Source: Hyphomicrobium sp. (GTDB lineage Bacteria > Pseudomonadota > Alphaproteobacteria > Rhizobiales > Hyphomicrobiaceae). From it: 64,000 nucleotides of DNA. Of this stretch, positions 53,561 through 63,333 are shown in pieces. The notes below the pieces were generated by a model. It did no database searches. It was not told where the DNA came from and saw only the letters and a list, made by a program, of their open reading frames with translations. Positions within the stretch are counted from its first letter, which is position 1. Each line of letters begins with the position of its first letter. Position numbers and translations under genes: made by a program. The DNA is taken from contig JABFRT010000007.1 of the NCBI GenBank assembly GCA_013141015.1, positions 101,220 through 165,219 of the forward strand, in the 5' to 3' direction.

Positions 53561-54838
53561 ATGAACGTCTTACTGATCGGCTCCGGCGGCCGGGAACATG
53601 CACTCTCCTGGGCTCTAACGCCAAGCGCCCTGCTCACCAAACTCTATTGTGCACCGGGAAATGCCGGAATCGCCGAAATCGCTGAATGCGTCGCACTTGA
53701 TAGCAGCGACCATGCCGCGGTGATCGCTTTTTGCCGGTCGCACACAATCGGGTTCGTGATTATCGGCCCGGAAGCGCCGCTGGTTGCTGGACTTGGCGAT
53801 GCGCTTGGCGCGGCCGGCATAAAATACTTCGGCCCGACTAAGGCCGCCGCCCAGCTTGAAGGCTCGAAGGGTTTCACCAAGGACCTTTGCGCTGAGTTCA
53901 ATATTCCAACCGCTGCCTATGGCCGCTTCCGCAATGCGCCAGCTGCCAAGGCCTATATCGAAGACCACACCATCCCGCTGGTCGTCAAAGCCGATGGCTT
54001 AGCCGCCGGCAAAGGCGTCATCATCGCGACCTCGCATGACGAAGCGCGCGCCGCTGTTGACGCCTGCTTCTCCGGCGCCTTCGGGCAGGCGGGCTCGGAA
54101 GTCGTGATTGAAGAATTCATGGAAGGTGAGGAAGCCAGCTTCTTCGCGCTTTGCGATGGCACCACCGCTGTCGCGCTGGCAACCGCGCAAGATCACAAGC
54201 GCGTCGGCGATGGCGACACGGGGCCCAACACCGGCGGCATGGGCGCCTATTCGCCAGCGCCCGTTATGACGCCGGACCTGATCGAACGGACGATGGCAGA
54301 GATCATCCGCCCGACAGTCGCTGGCATGGCCAAGCGGGGTACGCCGTTTAAGGGGGTGCTGTTCGCCGGCCTGATGATTACAGAAAGCGGGCCAAAGCTG
54401 ATCGAATACAACGCCCGATTTGGCGATCCTGAAACGCAGGTGCTGATGATGCGCCTGAAGTCCGATTTACTCGCAGCCCTTCTCGCGACCGCAGACGGCA
54501 CGCTGGATGCGCTGACCTTGAAATGGATCGACGATGTCGCGTTGACCGTGGTGATGGCCGCAGACGGTTATCCGGGAACGCCGTTGAAGGGCACCGAGAT
54601 CAAAGGCCTCAGCGCCGCCGCCAAAATCGACGGCGTCGAAATCTTCCACGCCGGAACAAAGCGCGACGGCAAGCGCCTGCTGGCCGATGGCGGGCGCGTG
54701 CTCAATATCACCGCGCGCGGCAAAACCGTGGCTGAGGCTCAGGCCCACGCTTACGCAGCCATCGCACAGATCAACTGGCCGCAAGGTTTCTGCCGTAATG
54801 ATATTGGCTGGCGGGCGATTGCGCGCGGTGAGCGTTGA
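53561..54838 (+). CDS. purD: Phosphoribosylamine-glycine ligase
   Basis: 425 residues from the ATG at 53561. Second step of the committed purine pathway, joining glycine to phosphoribosylamine with [19 protein letters not shown] at the N-terminus, the ATP-grasp region with [17 protein letters not shown] and [20 protein letters not shown], and the PurD signature [20 protein letters not shown] are present. The frame is open upstream to 53504, but the GSGGREHA motif must be near the start. Confidence 0.96.
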   Translation: MNVLLIGSGGREHALSWALTPSALLTKLYCAPGNAGIAEIAECVALDSSDHAAVIAFCRSHTIGFVIIGPEAPLVAGLGDALGAAGIKYFGPTKAAAQLEGSKGFTKDLCAEFNIPTAAYGRFRNAPAAKAYIEDHTIPLVVKADGLAAGKGVIIATSHDEARAAVDACFSGAFGQAGSEVVIEEFMEGEEASFFALCDGTTAVALATAQDHKRVGDGDTGPNTGGMGAYSPAPVMTPDLIERTMAEIIRPTVAGMAKRGTPFKGVLFAGLMITESGPKLIEYNARFGDPETQVLMMRLKSDLLAALLATADGTLDALTLKWIDDVALTVVMAADGYPGTPLKGTEIKGLSAAAKIDGVEIFHAGTKRDGKRLLADGGRVLNITARGKTVAEAQAHAYAAIAQINWPQGFCRNDIGWRAIARGER

Positions 54839-54965
54839 GGCACGTCGTGGGTGCGGCGTGCTGCGTTGAGATCTGGCGCGTTGAGATCTGGCGCAATCTC
54901 TTGGTATCTCCTGCTATGCATCCTATGTGTACCTGCATCGACGCAATCCGGCGCATAGTGATGGC

Positions 54966-55982
54966 ATGAACAGATCACCCTCCGGCCGGCAGATCTCTGA
55001 CGCAAACGGTGCCCCCGTGGTGGCGAAGCGCCATCCCCGCCCCGCTGGCGGGACACCAGTGATCGGCCTTGCTCTTGGCGGCGGTGGTGCGCGCGGCTTG
55101 GCGCACATCGCGATGCTCGAAGCGTTCGATGAACTCGGCATCAAACCGGCGATCATTTCAGGCACCTCAATTGGCGCGATTTTCGGCGCGGCTTACGCAT
55201 CCGGGATTTCCGGCAAGGACTTGCGCGCGCACACCAAGGACGTGCTGTCGCAACGCTTCGGGCTGGTGCGCGATCTATTCTCCGCGCGCGCTCTGCCGCT
55301 GCAAAAGTTGCTCAATCCGTTCGCGTCCCGCACCGCCATACTCGATCCTCACGCGCTACTGGATCTGGTGCTTCCCAAAGCCGTCAAAGGTTCGTTCGAG
55401 GACCTCGTCATCCCGCTGAAAATCGTCGCCTCCGATTTCTACGATCAGGAACCGGTGGTCTTTTCTTCCGGCCCGTTGCGCCACGCGATAGCGGCCAGCA
55501 TGGCACTGCCGGTGATTTTCCAGCCCGTGATGTGCGATGGCCGCGCCATGATCGACGGCGGTTTGACGAACCCGCTGCCGTTTGATCTGTTGGCTGGCCA
55601 GGCCAGCATTATCGTGGCGATTGATGTAACGGGTGCGCCGGTGCCAGATCCAAAGCGCGCGTCTCCAACGGCTTTTGAAGCTTTGTTCGCCAGCGCGTTT
55701 CTATTTGAAAATTCAATCGTACGCGAGAAATTGAAAGCCGCGATGCCGGATATCCTGATCAGTGCCGGGACCAGCAAATTTCAAGTGCTCGACTTTCTGA
55801 AAGTCGATGAAATTCTCGCTGCCGCCGGGCCCGCTAAGGAACGCCTGAAAGCCCAGCTTGATCGCGTGCTGTCCGTTGAAACACTGGATCAAGTTGAGGC
55901 ATTGGATCTGCCCGCGCCTGTCATCCCCAAACGCCGCCGCCTGCTGTCACGAAGTAGAACCAAGCCGAAGTCATCGGTATAG
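54966..55982 (+). CDS. Patatin-like phospholipase
   Basis: 338 residues from the ATG at 54966; an ATG at 54927 would add 13. The patatin fold has the oxyanion loop GGGGARGLAHIAML, the nucleophile elbow GTSIGA (Ser), and the catalytic DGGLTNPLPFDLL; all catalytic parts are intact. No signal peptide is evident, and the C-terminus is strongly basic (PKRRRLLSRSRTKPK). Such enzymes hydrolyse acyl chains from membrane lipids; the substrate is unknown. Two 15-base direct repeats (GCGTTGAGATCTGGC) at 54863-54892 lie upstream. Confidence 0.88.
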   Translation: MNRSPSGRQISDANGAPVVAKRHPRPAGGTPVIGLALGGGGARGLAHIAMLEAFDELGIKPAIISGTSIGAIFGAAYASGISGKDLRAHTKDVLSQRFGLVRDLFSARALPLQKLLNPFASRTAILDPHALLDLVLPKAVKGSFEDLVIPLKIVASDFYDQEPVVFSSGPLRHAIAASMALPVIFQPVMCDGRAMIDGGLTNPLPFDLLAGQASIIVAIDVTGAPVPDPKRASPTAFEALFASAFLFENSIVREKLKAAMPDILISAGTSKFQVLDFLKVDEILAAAGPAKERLKAQLDRVLSVETLDQVEALDLPAPVIPKRRRLLSRSRTKPKSSV

Positions 55983-55983
55983 T

Positions 55984-56448
55984 CTACCCCCCGCGGCGCT
56001 CTGCGAAGAACGCGCGAAGGAGCGCGCTGGCCTCTTGCTCGCCAAGCCCGCTGTAGACCTCTGGCGCGTGATGGCAGGTCGGCTGATTGAAGATCCGCGC
56101 GCCATGCTCGACGCCGCCGCCCTTGGGGTCGCTGGCGGCAAAGTACACCCGGCGGATGCGGGCGAATGAAATGGCGGCCGCGCACATCGGACACGGCTCC
56201 AGCGTGACATAGAGATCGCAGCCGGTTAACCGCTCAGACCCAAGCTCAGCGCAGGCCTGACGGATCGCGACAATTTCAGCGTGCGCGGTCGGATCGTTCA
56301 ACGCCCGCGTCTGGTTGCCAGCTTTGGCCAAAACTACGCCCGAGGGCGCGACCAGCACCGCGCCAACCGGCACTTCGCCGCGCACTGCGGCGGCACGTCC
56401 CTCGGAGAGCGCCAGGTCCATATGGCTTAAACGGTCAGCCGATGTCAT
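55984..56448 (-). CDS. tadA: tRNA adenosine(34) deaminase
   Basis: 154 residues. Converts A34 to inosine in tRNA-Arg(ACG). The zinc site HAE is at 56-58 with Glu58 as proton shuttle, and PCPMC at 85-89 supplies the two cysteines. GEVPVGAVLV and the ND in ALNDPTAHAE are typical. Convergent with the patatin gene, one base apart. Confidence 0.95.
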   Translation of the reverse strand: MTSADRLSHMDLALSEGRAAAVRGEVPVGAVLVAPSGVVLAKAGNQTRALNDPTAHAEIVAIRQACAELGSERLTGCDLYVTLEPCPMCAAAISFARIRRVYFAASDPKGGGVEHGARIFNQPTCHHAPEVYSGLGEQEASALLRAFFAERRGG

Positions 56449-56482
56449 AACGACGCCTTCACAATAGGATCACCCGCTTCCG

Positions 56483-56575
56483 ATGGTCACCAAGTCCACC
56501 AACCAGTTTCCCGGCGCCCGCAAGCCGATGAAGCCTGCAGCAGCGGCCAAGCCGCAAGCACCCGCAAAGCACTAG
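56483..56575 (+). other. Short in-frame open reading frame before rluB ending in TAG
   Basis: ATG at 56483 starts a 30-codon Lys/Ala/Pro-rich frame (GARKPMKPAAAAKPQAPAKH) that stops at TAG (56573-56575). It is exactly in register with rluB 144 bases downstream, and the sequence between continues as TRAAAPAPPSERTGEP. Many alphaproteobacterial RluB proteins have such a basic N-terminal tail, so this may be that tail cut by a stop, or a leader peptide. Confidence 0.35.
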
Positions 56576-56626
56576 CGGACAAGAGCCGCCGCACCGGCCC
56601 CGCCGAGCGAACGCACCGGCGAACCG

Positions 56627-57423
<797 letters not shown>

Positions 57424-57427
<4 letters not shown>

Positions 57428-57987
57428 GGGTCGTCTCCGGCAAATTCCGCGGACGCGCGATTGCAGCGCCAGAGCACGAAGGCTTGCGGCCGACCTCTGA
57501 CCGCGTGCGCGAGAGCGTATTCAATATTCTGGCCCACGGCATCGATGATTTCGAGCTGCCGGGCGCGCGCGTGATGGACCTGTTTGCCGGCACCGGCGCA
57601 CTCGGCTTAGAAGCCATGTCGCGCGGGGCCAGCTATTGCCTGTTTGTTGAAGACAATGCGGATGCCCGCGCGCTGATCCGCGATAACATCGAAGCTTTCG
57701 GGCTAACCGGCGAAACCCGCATCTTCCGGCGTGACGCGACGGACCTGGGCCCCGCAAGCGCCAAGGACAGTTTCACACTCGCGTTCCTCGATCCGCCGTA
57801 TGGCAAGGGGCTTGGTGAAAAAGCGCTCGCTATTCTGGCGGACGGCAAATGGCTGGTGCCCGGTGCGATTGCAGTGCTTGAAGAACGCGCCGGCGTGGCG
57901 GTCGATATTCCGGCGGCGTATGAAGCCATCGATCAACGCACCTATGGCGACACGGAAATCCGCTTTTTGCGATTGCGGCGCTCATAG
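57424..57987 (+). CDS. rsmD: 16S rRNA (guanine-966-N2)-methyltransferase
   Basis: 187 residues. MRVVSGKFRGRAIAAP, RPTSDRVRESVFNIL, the SAM-binding DLFAGTGALGLEAMSRGA and the catalytic LDPPYGKG are all standard. Methylates G966 of 16S rRNA. Translationally coupled to rluB by a four-base overlap. Confidence 0.95.
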
Positions 57988-58066
57988 AGAACCGCGCTCT
58001 GGCCGTTGCAAAGCCGGGCGTTTCTTGGTCAGATGACCAACATCATCAGCTTGAAGGTGAACCTCT

Positions 58067-58723
58067 ATGAAACTTGCAGTCCTCGCGCTGGCAGCGCTTG
58101 CACTCCCGGCGGCCTGCACCGAAGCGCTCTATGGCCGCGTCTACGATCAAACCGAAGCTGGCCAATTGAAGGGCCGCCTCGTGGTCGAATGGATCGACCA
58201 GGACAAGTTTGTATTCACGCCCGATCCGGCAAACCCGCTGCGCTACACGCGCAAGAACAGCGATGTCATTGAACCGCAGCGCATGGTGACCGATGGCGGC
58301 ACTATTCCGCCACCGCTGCGCGCCGTTAAAAGCTATTCGCCGTGGGGTTATGCGCCGGCCTTCATCATCCACGATTGGTTGTTTGCGATGAAGCACTGCA
58401 AAGTGCCGGGCTTTGAAGCCTATGACGTCGATAAAGCCGCGACCGTGATGGCTGAAGTTTTGAAAACCTTGATGCAGGACCCGCGTTACGGCGGCCCCAA
58501 CAAGCTGGTGCATTATTCGATGTATGAGGCGGTGCGCTCGGCAACCGCGCAGGACTATTGGAACAACGGCACGTGCGACACTGCCGGTATCCCAAAGACC
58601 GCCAACCGGCCTATGGCCCGATCGCGCCAGTTGCCACCAGCCGACGCGCCGGCGGCACCGGGGGCGGCACCACCCACCGCGTCTGGCACACCCGCCAACC
58701 CGAAATTCACGATTGAGTTTTGA
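58067..58723 (+). CDS. Exported DUF1353-domain protein, probable lipoprotein
   Basis: 218 residues with a signal sequence ending in a lipobox-like PAAC (Cys17). The DUF1353 core is clear: DGGTIPPPLRAVKSYSPWGY, APAFIIHDWLFAMKHCKV and KAATVMAEVLKTLM. DUF1353 proteins are known mainly from phage and prophage gene sets, and the fold places His and Asp together in a possible hydrolase-like pocket, but no activity is proven. The C-terminal 45 residues are Pro/Ala rich. No phage genes lie nearby. Confidence 0.82.
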   Translation: MKLAVLALAALALPAACTEALYGRVYDQTEAGQLKGRLVVEWIDQDKFVFTPDPANPLRYTRKNSDVIEPQRMVTDGGTIPPPLRAVKSYSPWGYAPAFIIHDWLFAMKHCKVPGFEAYDVDKAATVMAEVLKTLMQDPRYGGPNKLVHYSMYEAVRSATAQDYWNNGTCDTAGIPKTANRPMARSRQLPPADAPAAPGAAPPTASGTPANPKFTIEF

Positions 58724-58786
58724 GGCCCCGGCATAGCTGCACGGGCTGCATCGCTTCGGGAGGAAAGCGGACCGGCAATTACCGCC

Positions 58787-59413
58787 TCACGCCTTCCATC
58801 CCCGCACACCGTAGTAGAGAATATACAGATAGCCCGGCACGGCGATCAGCGCGTAGGCGAGTTGGAAGTCCATCGACTGCTTCAACACAGCGAACGCATA
58901 AGGCAGCAGCGCGCCGCCCGCGATAGCCATGATCAGCAGCGCAGAACCTGTTTCCGTGTGCCGCCCAAGGCCGCGAATGGCGAGCGGAAAAATCGCTGGC
59001 CACATCATGGCATTGGCGAAGCCAAGTGCTGCGATGAAAGCAACCGACGTATAGCCGCTGGTAGCCGTTGCAGCGAGCGTCAGCACCACACCAAGCGCCG
59101 CCGACAGTGCGAGGTAGTGCTGCTGCGAAATCAACTTCGGGATCACCAGAAGTCCGGCGATATAGCCGAACAGCATTGCAGCCAGCGTGTAGGAGGTGAA
59201 TAATCGTGTTTCGGCGAGCGGAAGATTAAAGCCCGCGCCATAGACGCCGATGGCATCACCCGCCATCACCTCAACGCCGACATAGAGAAACAGACAGACA
59301 ACGCCGAGCCATAGATGCGGGGCATGGCAAGGCCACGGCCCGTCTGACTTTGCATGGCGTCCTCGTTGACCGCCTCCGGCTGAATGTCCGGCAACCGCGA
59401 GCGCATGATCCAT
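58787..59413 (-). pseudogene. FucP/GluP-family sugar transporter, C-terminal half (frameshifted)
   Basis: The frame from about 59318 down to 58787 encodes the second half of an MFS sugar:proton symporter: HLWLGVVCLFLYVGVEVMAG, LGFANAMMWPAIFPLAIRGL and GSALLIMAIAGGALLPYAFA, with five or six helices and an intact C-terminus. The stretch from 59413 to about 59325 in this frame is antisense noise. It is joined to the N-terminal half by a shift at the G4 run 59319-59322 (CCCC in coding sense): two extra or one missing base breaks the expected MPHLWLG. Confidence 0.82.
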
Positions 59414-60072
59414 ACGGCCAGCAACGCCAACAGAGCCGCCATGATCATGTAGGGCATGTAGACCTGAGCGGCGAAGGTGTTAAGCAACGCCTCGCGCGCG
59501 TCCGGCGTGGCGGCAGCTTTGACGTGCGCGTCGAAATCGTCGATCCCGCGGAGCACCAGCGCACCAAATACAATCGGCGCCAGGATGCCGGCAAACTTAT
59601 TGCAGATGCCCATGAAAGCGATGCGCTGCGCGGCGCTGTCAATCGGCCCGATGATCGAGATATATGGGTTCGACGCGGTTTGCAGCAATGCGAGGCCTGA
59701 GCCGATCACGAACAATCCCGTCAGCGCACCAGAATAGACGCGCATGGTCGTGAAGTGGCCAAACAGCACGGCGCCAATGGCCATGACGAGCAGTCCCAGT
59801 GCCATGCCGCGCTTCATGCCGGTGCGGCGCAGAATGGCCGACGATGGCAGTGCCCAGAAAAAATACGACAGATAAAAAGCCATTGGCACCAGAAAGGCGG
59901 CGACGTCATCAAGGCTGAACGCCAGCTTGACGAACGTGATCAGCGGACCGTTCAGCCAAGTCACGAATCCGAAGATGAAGAACAACACGCCGATGGTGAT
60001 CGCCGGTCCGAGGGACGCCGGTCCATACCCCTGCCGGCCGGCCTGCGCCGCACCACTGTCCCTGCTCGTCAT
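59266..60072 (-). pseudogene. FucP/GluP-family sugar transporter, N-terminal half (frameshifted)
   Basis: From the ATG at 60072 the frame encodes about six helices of a FucP-type transporter (ITIGVLFFIFGFVTWLNGPL, AFYLSYFFWALPSSAI, GSGLALLQTASNPYISIIGP), then a hydrophilic loop LPDIQPEAVNEDAMQSQTGR. After GLAMPR it runs into an unrelated 20 residues and stops at 59266. The whole gene 58787-60072 would give about 428 residues, the normal family length, for uptake of glucose, galactose or fucose with protons. Whether it is dead or a base-call error in a C run needs read data. Confidence 0.82.
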
Positions 60073-60308
60073 ACCGCCCCCGCTGGCCGCCTTTTCGAGC
60101 GGCACCGTAAGGGAACACGGCCGGGAATGCATCCCCAGGCTCATTCCTCGACCGGATTTCCGGACAGTAGTTTTGAGGTCTTCTAAAAAGGCGCCTGCGA
60201 CCGCCGGTTAACTTGACGAAGATCCTCAAATTTGCGCAACATCAAGACGTAGAGTTTCAAATTAGTCCGATATCGGGGCCTTGAACCCCGCTTGATTGGA
60301 GCCTTGCT

Positions 60309-60653
60309 GTGATTGTTTGTTCCTGCGCAGTCATTACAGACCGCGATATTGTCTGCGCCGTCGCCGAAATCATGAGCGCGCCGCACGCACTGTTGCCGAC
60401 GCCCGGCGTCGTCTTCCGCCATCTCAACAAGCGCATGAACTGCTGCACCTGTGCGCCGGTGGCCGTATCGGCAATTTACAAAGCTATGGACCGGCTTGCT
60501 GCCGACACGCGCGTTTGCCCCTACGCGCTTGCCGATGCACGCGCCAAACTAACCCGCATTGAGGAACGCCGCGCCACCCGCCAGGCGCGCGCCGAAGCCG
60601 AGCGCAACGAGCACCTGTTCGCGGCTGCACGGCGCGGTGCATCACGCGCCTGA
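60309..60653 (+). CDS. bfd: Bacterioferritin-associated ferredoxin (Bfd-like) with basic tail
   Basis: 114 residues from a GTG at 60309, with GGAG eight bases upstream. The [2Fe-2S] cysteines C4 and C6 (VCSCAVITDRD) and C45/C48 (NCCTCAP) match Bfd, which binds bacterioferritin and reduces its iron for release. E. coli Bfd has 64 residues; here a further 45-residue Arg/Ala/Glu-rich helix (RIEERRATRQARAEAERNEH) follows. Lies 119 bases upstream of bfr. I saw no convincing Fur or Irr box in the 236-base upstream region. Confidence 0.9.
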   Translation: MIVCSCAVITDRDIVCAVAEIMSAPHALLPTPGVVFRHLNKRMNCCTCAPVAVSAIYKAMDRLAADTRVCPYALADARAKLTRIEERRATRQARAEAERNEHLFAAARRGASRA

Positions 60654-60772
60654 TCAAACCCCCACGCATACGGTGGCGGATACCGCCTTGATCCGCTAGG
60701 CTTGGTCCAATACATCCACGCGCCGCATCTGGCCGTAGACGCATCAACCACTGCATTACCGGAGCAACAATC

Positions 60773-61264
60773 ATGAAGGGCAACAAAGACGTTATCGCGC
60801 GCCTGAATGAAGCTCTTAAACTTGAGCTTGGCGCGATCAATCAATACTGGCTGCACTACCGCCTGCTTGCGAACTGGGGATACGCCAAGCTCGCAAAAAA
60901 GGAGCGAAAAGAATCCATCGAAGAAATGGAGCACGCCGACAAGATCGTTGATCGCATCATTTTCCTCGATGGTCATCCGAACTTGCAGCACGTTGCGCCT
61001 TTGATGATTGGCGAGAACATCAAGGAAGTTCTGGAATGCGATTTGAAGGGCGAACACATCGCGCGTGAAAGCTATTCGAAATCACGCGATGTTTGCCGCG
61101 AGGCAGGTGACTACGTGACCATGCAGCTGTTCGAAGAACTTCTGAAAGACGAGGAAGGCCATATTGATTTCCTCGAAACGCAGCTTGATCTGTTGAAGCG
61201 CATCGGCGTTGAGAACTATGGCCTGCTGCAGTCGGAAGGCGCTGACGAAGCGGAAGGCCATTGA
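60773..61264 (+). CDS. bfr: Bacterioferritin
   Basis: 163 residues; starts [20 protein letters not shown]. All ferroxidase ligands are in register with E. coli Bfr: Glu18, Glu51, His54, Glu94, Glu127 and His130, and Met52 can bind haem. It stores iron as a ferric mineral in a 24-mer. The stop overlaps the start of the next gene. Upstream lies bfd on the same strand. Confidence 0.96.
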   Translation: MKGNKDVIARLNEALKLELGAINQYWLHYRLLANWGYAKLAKKERKESIEEMEHADKIVDRIIFLDGHPNLQHVAPLMIGENIKEVLECDLKGEHIARESYSKSRDVCREAGDYVTMQLFEELLKDEEGHIDFLETQLDLLKRIGVENYGLLQSEGADEAEGH

Positions 61265-61812
61265 CAGACACCACGACCGCCGGGCTCGCACCTGATCTCG
61301 TTGCAGATCTCGTTGCTGGCCGCTCATGCGACGGCTGCACGATGTGCTGCAAGCTGCTCGCTATCGACGTGCTGGAAAAGCCGCGCGGGGCGTGGTGCAG
61401 CCATTGCGATCAAAAGCGCGGCTGCACCATTTACGAGACGCGACCCGATCCATGCCGCGGTTTTTATTGCGGCTATTTGCGCATCGCCGAATTGGATGAC
61501 CGCTGGAAACCGGCAAAGGCCAAATTTCTGATCAACTACGAAGACGCGGCCAAACGCATCGTGATCCACGCCGATCCGGCGCGGCCAGACGCCTGGCGCG
61601 CGGAGCCATACTACAAGACCATCAAGCAATGGGCCGCGACCGCCGCGCGGCAAGGCGGCATGGTGATGGTATGGGCCGGAGCGCACGCCACAATCGTGTT
61701 GCCGGGCCGCGACGTGGCGTTGGGTGAGGTGCGCGACGATCAGCTGATTGTGCCGGTCCAGCGCAACACGCCTGCCGGTATTGATGTGACGTTCGAGTTG
61801 CGCGACCCTTAA
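61261..61812 (+). CDS. Cysteine-cluster protein (YkgJ-like), coupled to bfr
   Basis: 183 residues from a TTG at 61261 that overlaps the bfr stop (TTGA). Eight cysteines lie in the first 75 residues: [43 protein letters not shown], the pattern of the YkgJ/CxxCxxCC zinc- or iron-binding family. The C-terminal part has no further motif. Position after bfr suggests a role in iron handling or metal-centre assembly, but this is inference from gene order only. Ribosome-binding site weak; coupling to bfr translation is likely. Confidence 0.82.
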   Translation: MTDTTTAGLAPDLVADLVAGRSCDGCTMCCKLLAIDVLEKPRGAWCSHCDQKRGCTIYETRPDPCRGFYCGYLRIAELDDRWKPAKAKFLINYEDAAKRIVIHADPARPDAWRAEPYYKTIKQWAATAARQGGMVMVWAGAHATIVLPGRDVALGEVRDDQLIVPVQRNTPAGIDVTFELRDP

Positions 61813-61916
61813 CGCCGCTTGTGGGCTGATCCGCGCCTTCCGGCCAGGGTGACATGGCGCGCGCGCCTATGCTATCGCGGGCCAGGAAAACCCTCTCAAG
61901 TGAAGCGAACCCGATC

Positions 61917-63311
61917 ATGACCAAAACCCGCGTTGAAACCGACACCTTTGGCGAAATTGCTGTAGATGCCTCCAAATATTGGGGCGCGCAGGCGGAACGC
62001 TCGCTCGGCAACTTCAAAATCGGTTGGGAAAAGCAGCCGGCCCCTGTCGTGCGCGCACTTGGCATCGTCAAACGCGCGGCTGCTGAAACCAACATGGGCC
62101 TTGGCAAGCTCGACGCAAAAATCGGCGAGACGATTGTTAAGGCCGCGCAAGAAGTCATAGACGGCAAGCTCGATGCGCATTTCCCCCTCGTCGTCTGGCA
62201 GACGGGTTCGGGCACGCAATCGAACATGAACGCTAATGAAGTCATATCAAACCGCGCCATTGAAATGCTGGGCGGCGAGATGGGCTCGAAAAAGCCGGTC
62301 CACCCGAACGACCACGTCAACATGAGCCAGTCATCGAACGATACGTTCCCGACGGCCATGCACATTGCGTGCGCAGAAGAAGTCGTGCATCGCCTGATCC
62401 CCGCATTGAAGCATCTGCACGCAGCGCTCGATACCAAAGCCAAAGCCTGGAAAGACATCATCAAGATTGGCCGCACGCACACGCAGGATGCAACGCCGCT
62501 GACCTTGGGCCAGGAATTCTCAGGCTACACCCAGCAGATCGCCAACGGCATCAAGCGCATTGAAATGACGCTGCCGGCGCTTATGGAACTGGCGCAAGGC
62601 GGCACCGCCGTCGGCACAGGCCTCGCCTCGCCCGAAGGGTTTGCCAACAAAGTCGCAGCTCAGATTGCGGCGATCACAAAACTACCGTTCACGTCAGCGC
62701 CAAACAAATTCGAAGCCCTCGCTGCTCACGATGCGATGGTGATGACGCACGGCGCGATCACAACGGTTGCAATGAGCTGCTTCAAGATCGCCAACGATAT
62801 CCGCTTCCTCGGCTCAGGCCCGCGCGCGGGCCTTGGCGAATTGGCACTGCCGGAAAACGAGCCCGGCTCGTCGATCATGCCAGGCAAGGTCAACCCGACG
62901 CAGTGCGAAGCCCTCACCCAGGTTGCAGCCCACATCCACGGCAACAACGCGGCCATCGGTTTCGCAGGCAGCCAAGGCCACTTCGAATTGAACGTCTACA
63001 ACCCGATGATGGCTTACAACTTCCTGCAATCGGTGCGCCTGTTGGCCGACGCGGCCGTCTCATTCACCGACAATTGCGTGGTTGGCATCGAGCCGCGCCT
63101 CGACAATATCGCCAAGGGCCTCGCCAACTCGCTGATGCTGGTGACGCCGCTGAAAGAAAAGTACGGCTACGACAAGGCCGCAAAAATCGCCAAGACGGCA
63201 CACAAGAATGGCACCACCCTGCGCGAGGAAGCCATTGCCGCCGGAATCCCAGCCGCTGATTTCGACGCGATTGTACGGCCCGAAAAGATGATCGGCCCGG
63301 ATCCGGCCTGA
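61917..63311 (+). CDS. fumC: Class II fumarate hydratase
   Basis: 464 residues from the ATG at 61917; the frame is open to 61854 without similarity. Interconverts fumarate and malate in the TCA cycle without an iron-sulfur cluster. [59 protein letters not shown] and the family signature [11 protein letters not shown] at 317-327 are intact. The iron-free type beside iron-storage genes fits but does not prove a link. Confidence 0.97.
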   Translation: MTKTRVETDTFGEIAVDASKYWGAQAERSLGNFKIGWEKQPAPVVRALGIVKRAAAETNMGLGKLDAKIGETIVKAAQEVIDGKLDAHFPLVVWQTGSGTQSNMNANEVISNRAIEMLGGEMGSKKPVHPNDHVNMSQSSNDTFPTAMHIACAEEVVHRLIPALKHLHAALDTKAKAWKDIIKIGRTHTQDATPLTLGQEFSGYTQQIANGIKRIEMTLPALMELAQGGTAVGTGLASPEGFANKVAAQIAAITKLPFTSAPNKFEALAAHDAMVMTHGAITTVAMSCFKIANDIRFLGSGPRAGLGELALPENEPGSSIMPGKVNPTQCEALTQVAAHIHGNNAAIGFAGSQGHFELNVYNPMMAYNFLQSVRLLADAAVSFTDNCVVGIEPRLDNIAKGLANSLMLVTPLKEKYGYDKAAKIAKTAHKNGTTLREEAIAAGIPAADFDAIVRPEKMIGPDPA

Positions 63312-63333
63312 CCCATTTGAGGAGACCTTCCTT

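Noticed and set aside
60183..60308. Irr (ICE) or Fur box upstream of bfd
   Set aside because: TTTCAAATTAGT shows only partial resemblance to half of an ICE motif; no palindrome of adequate quality.
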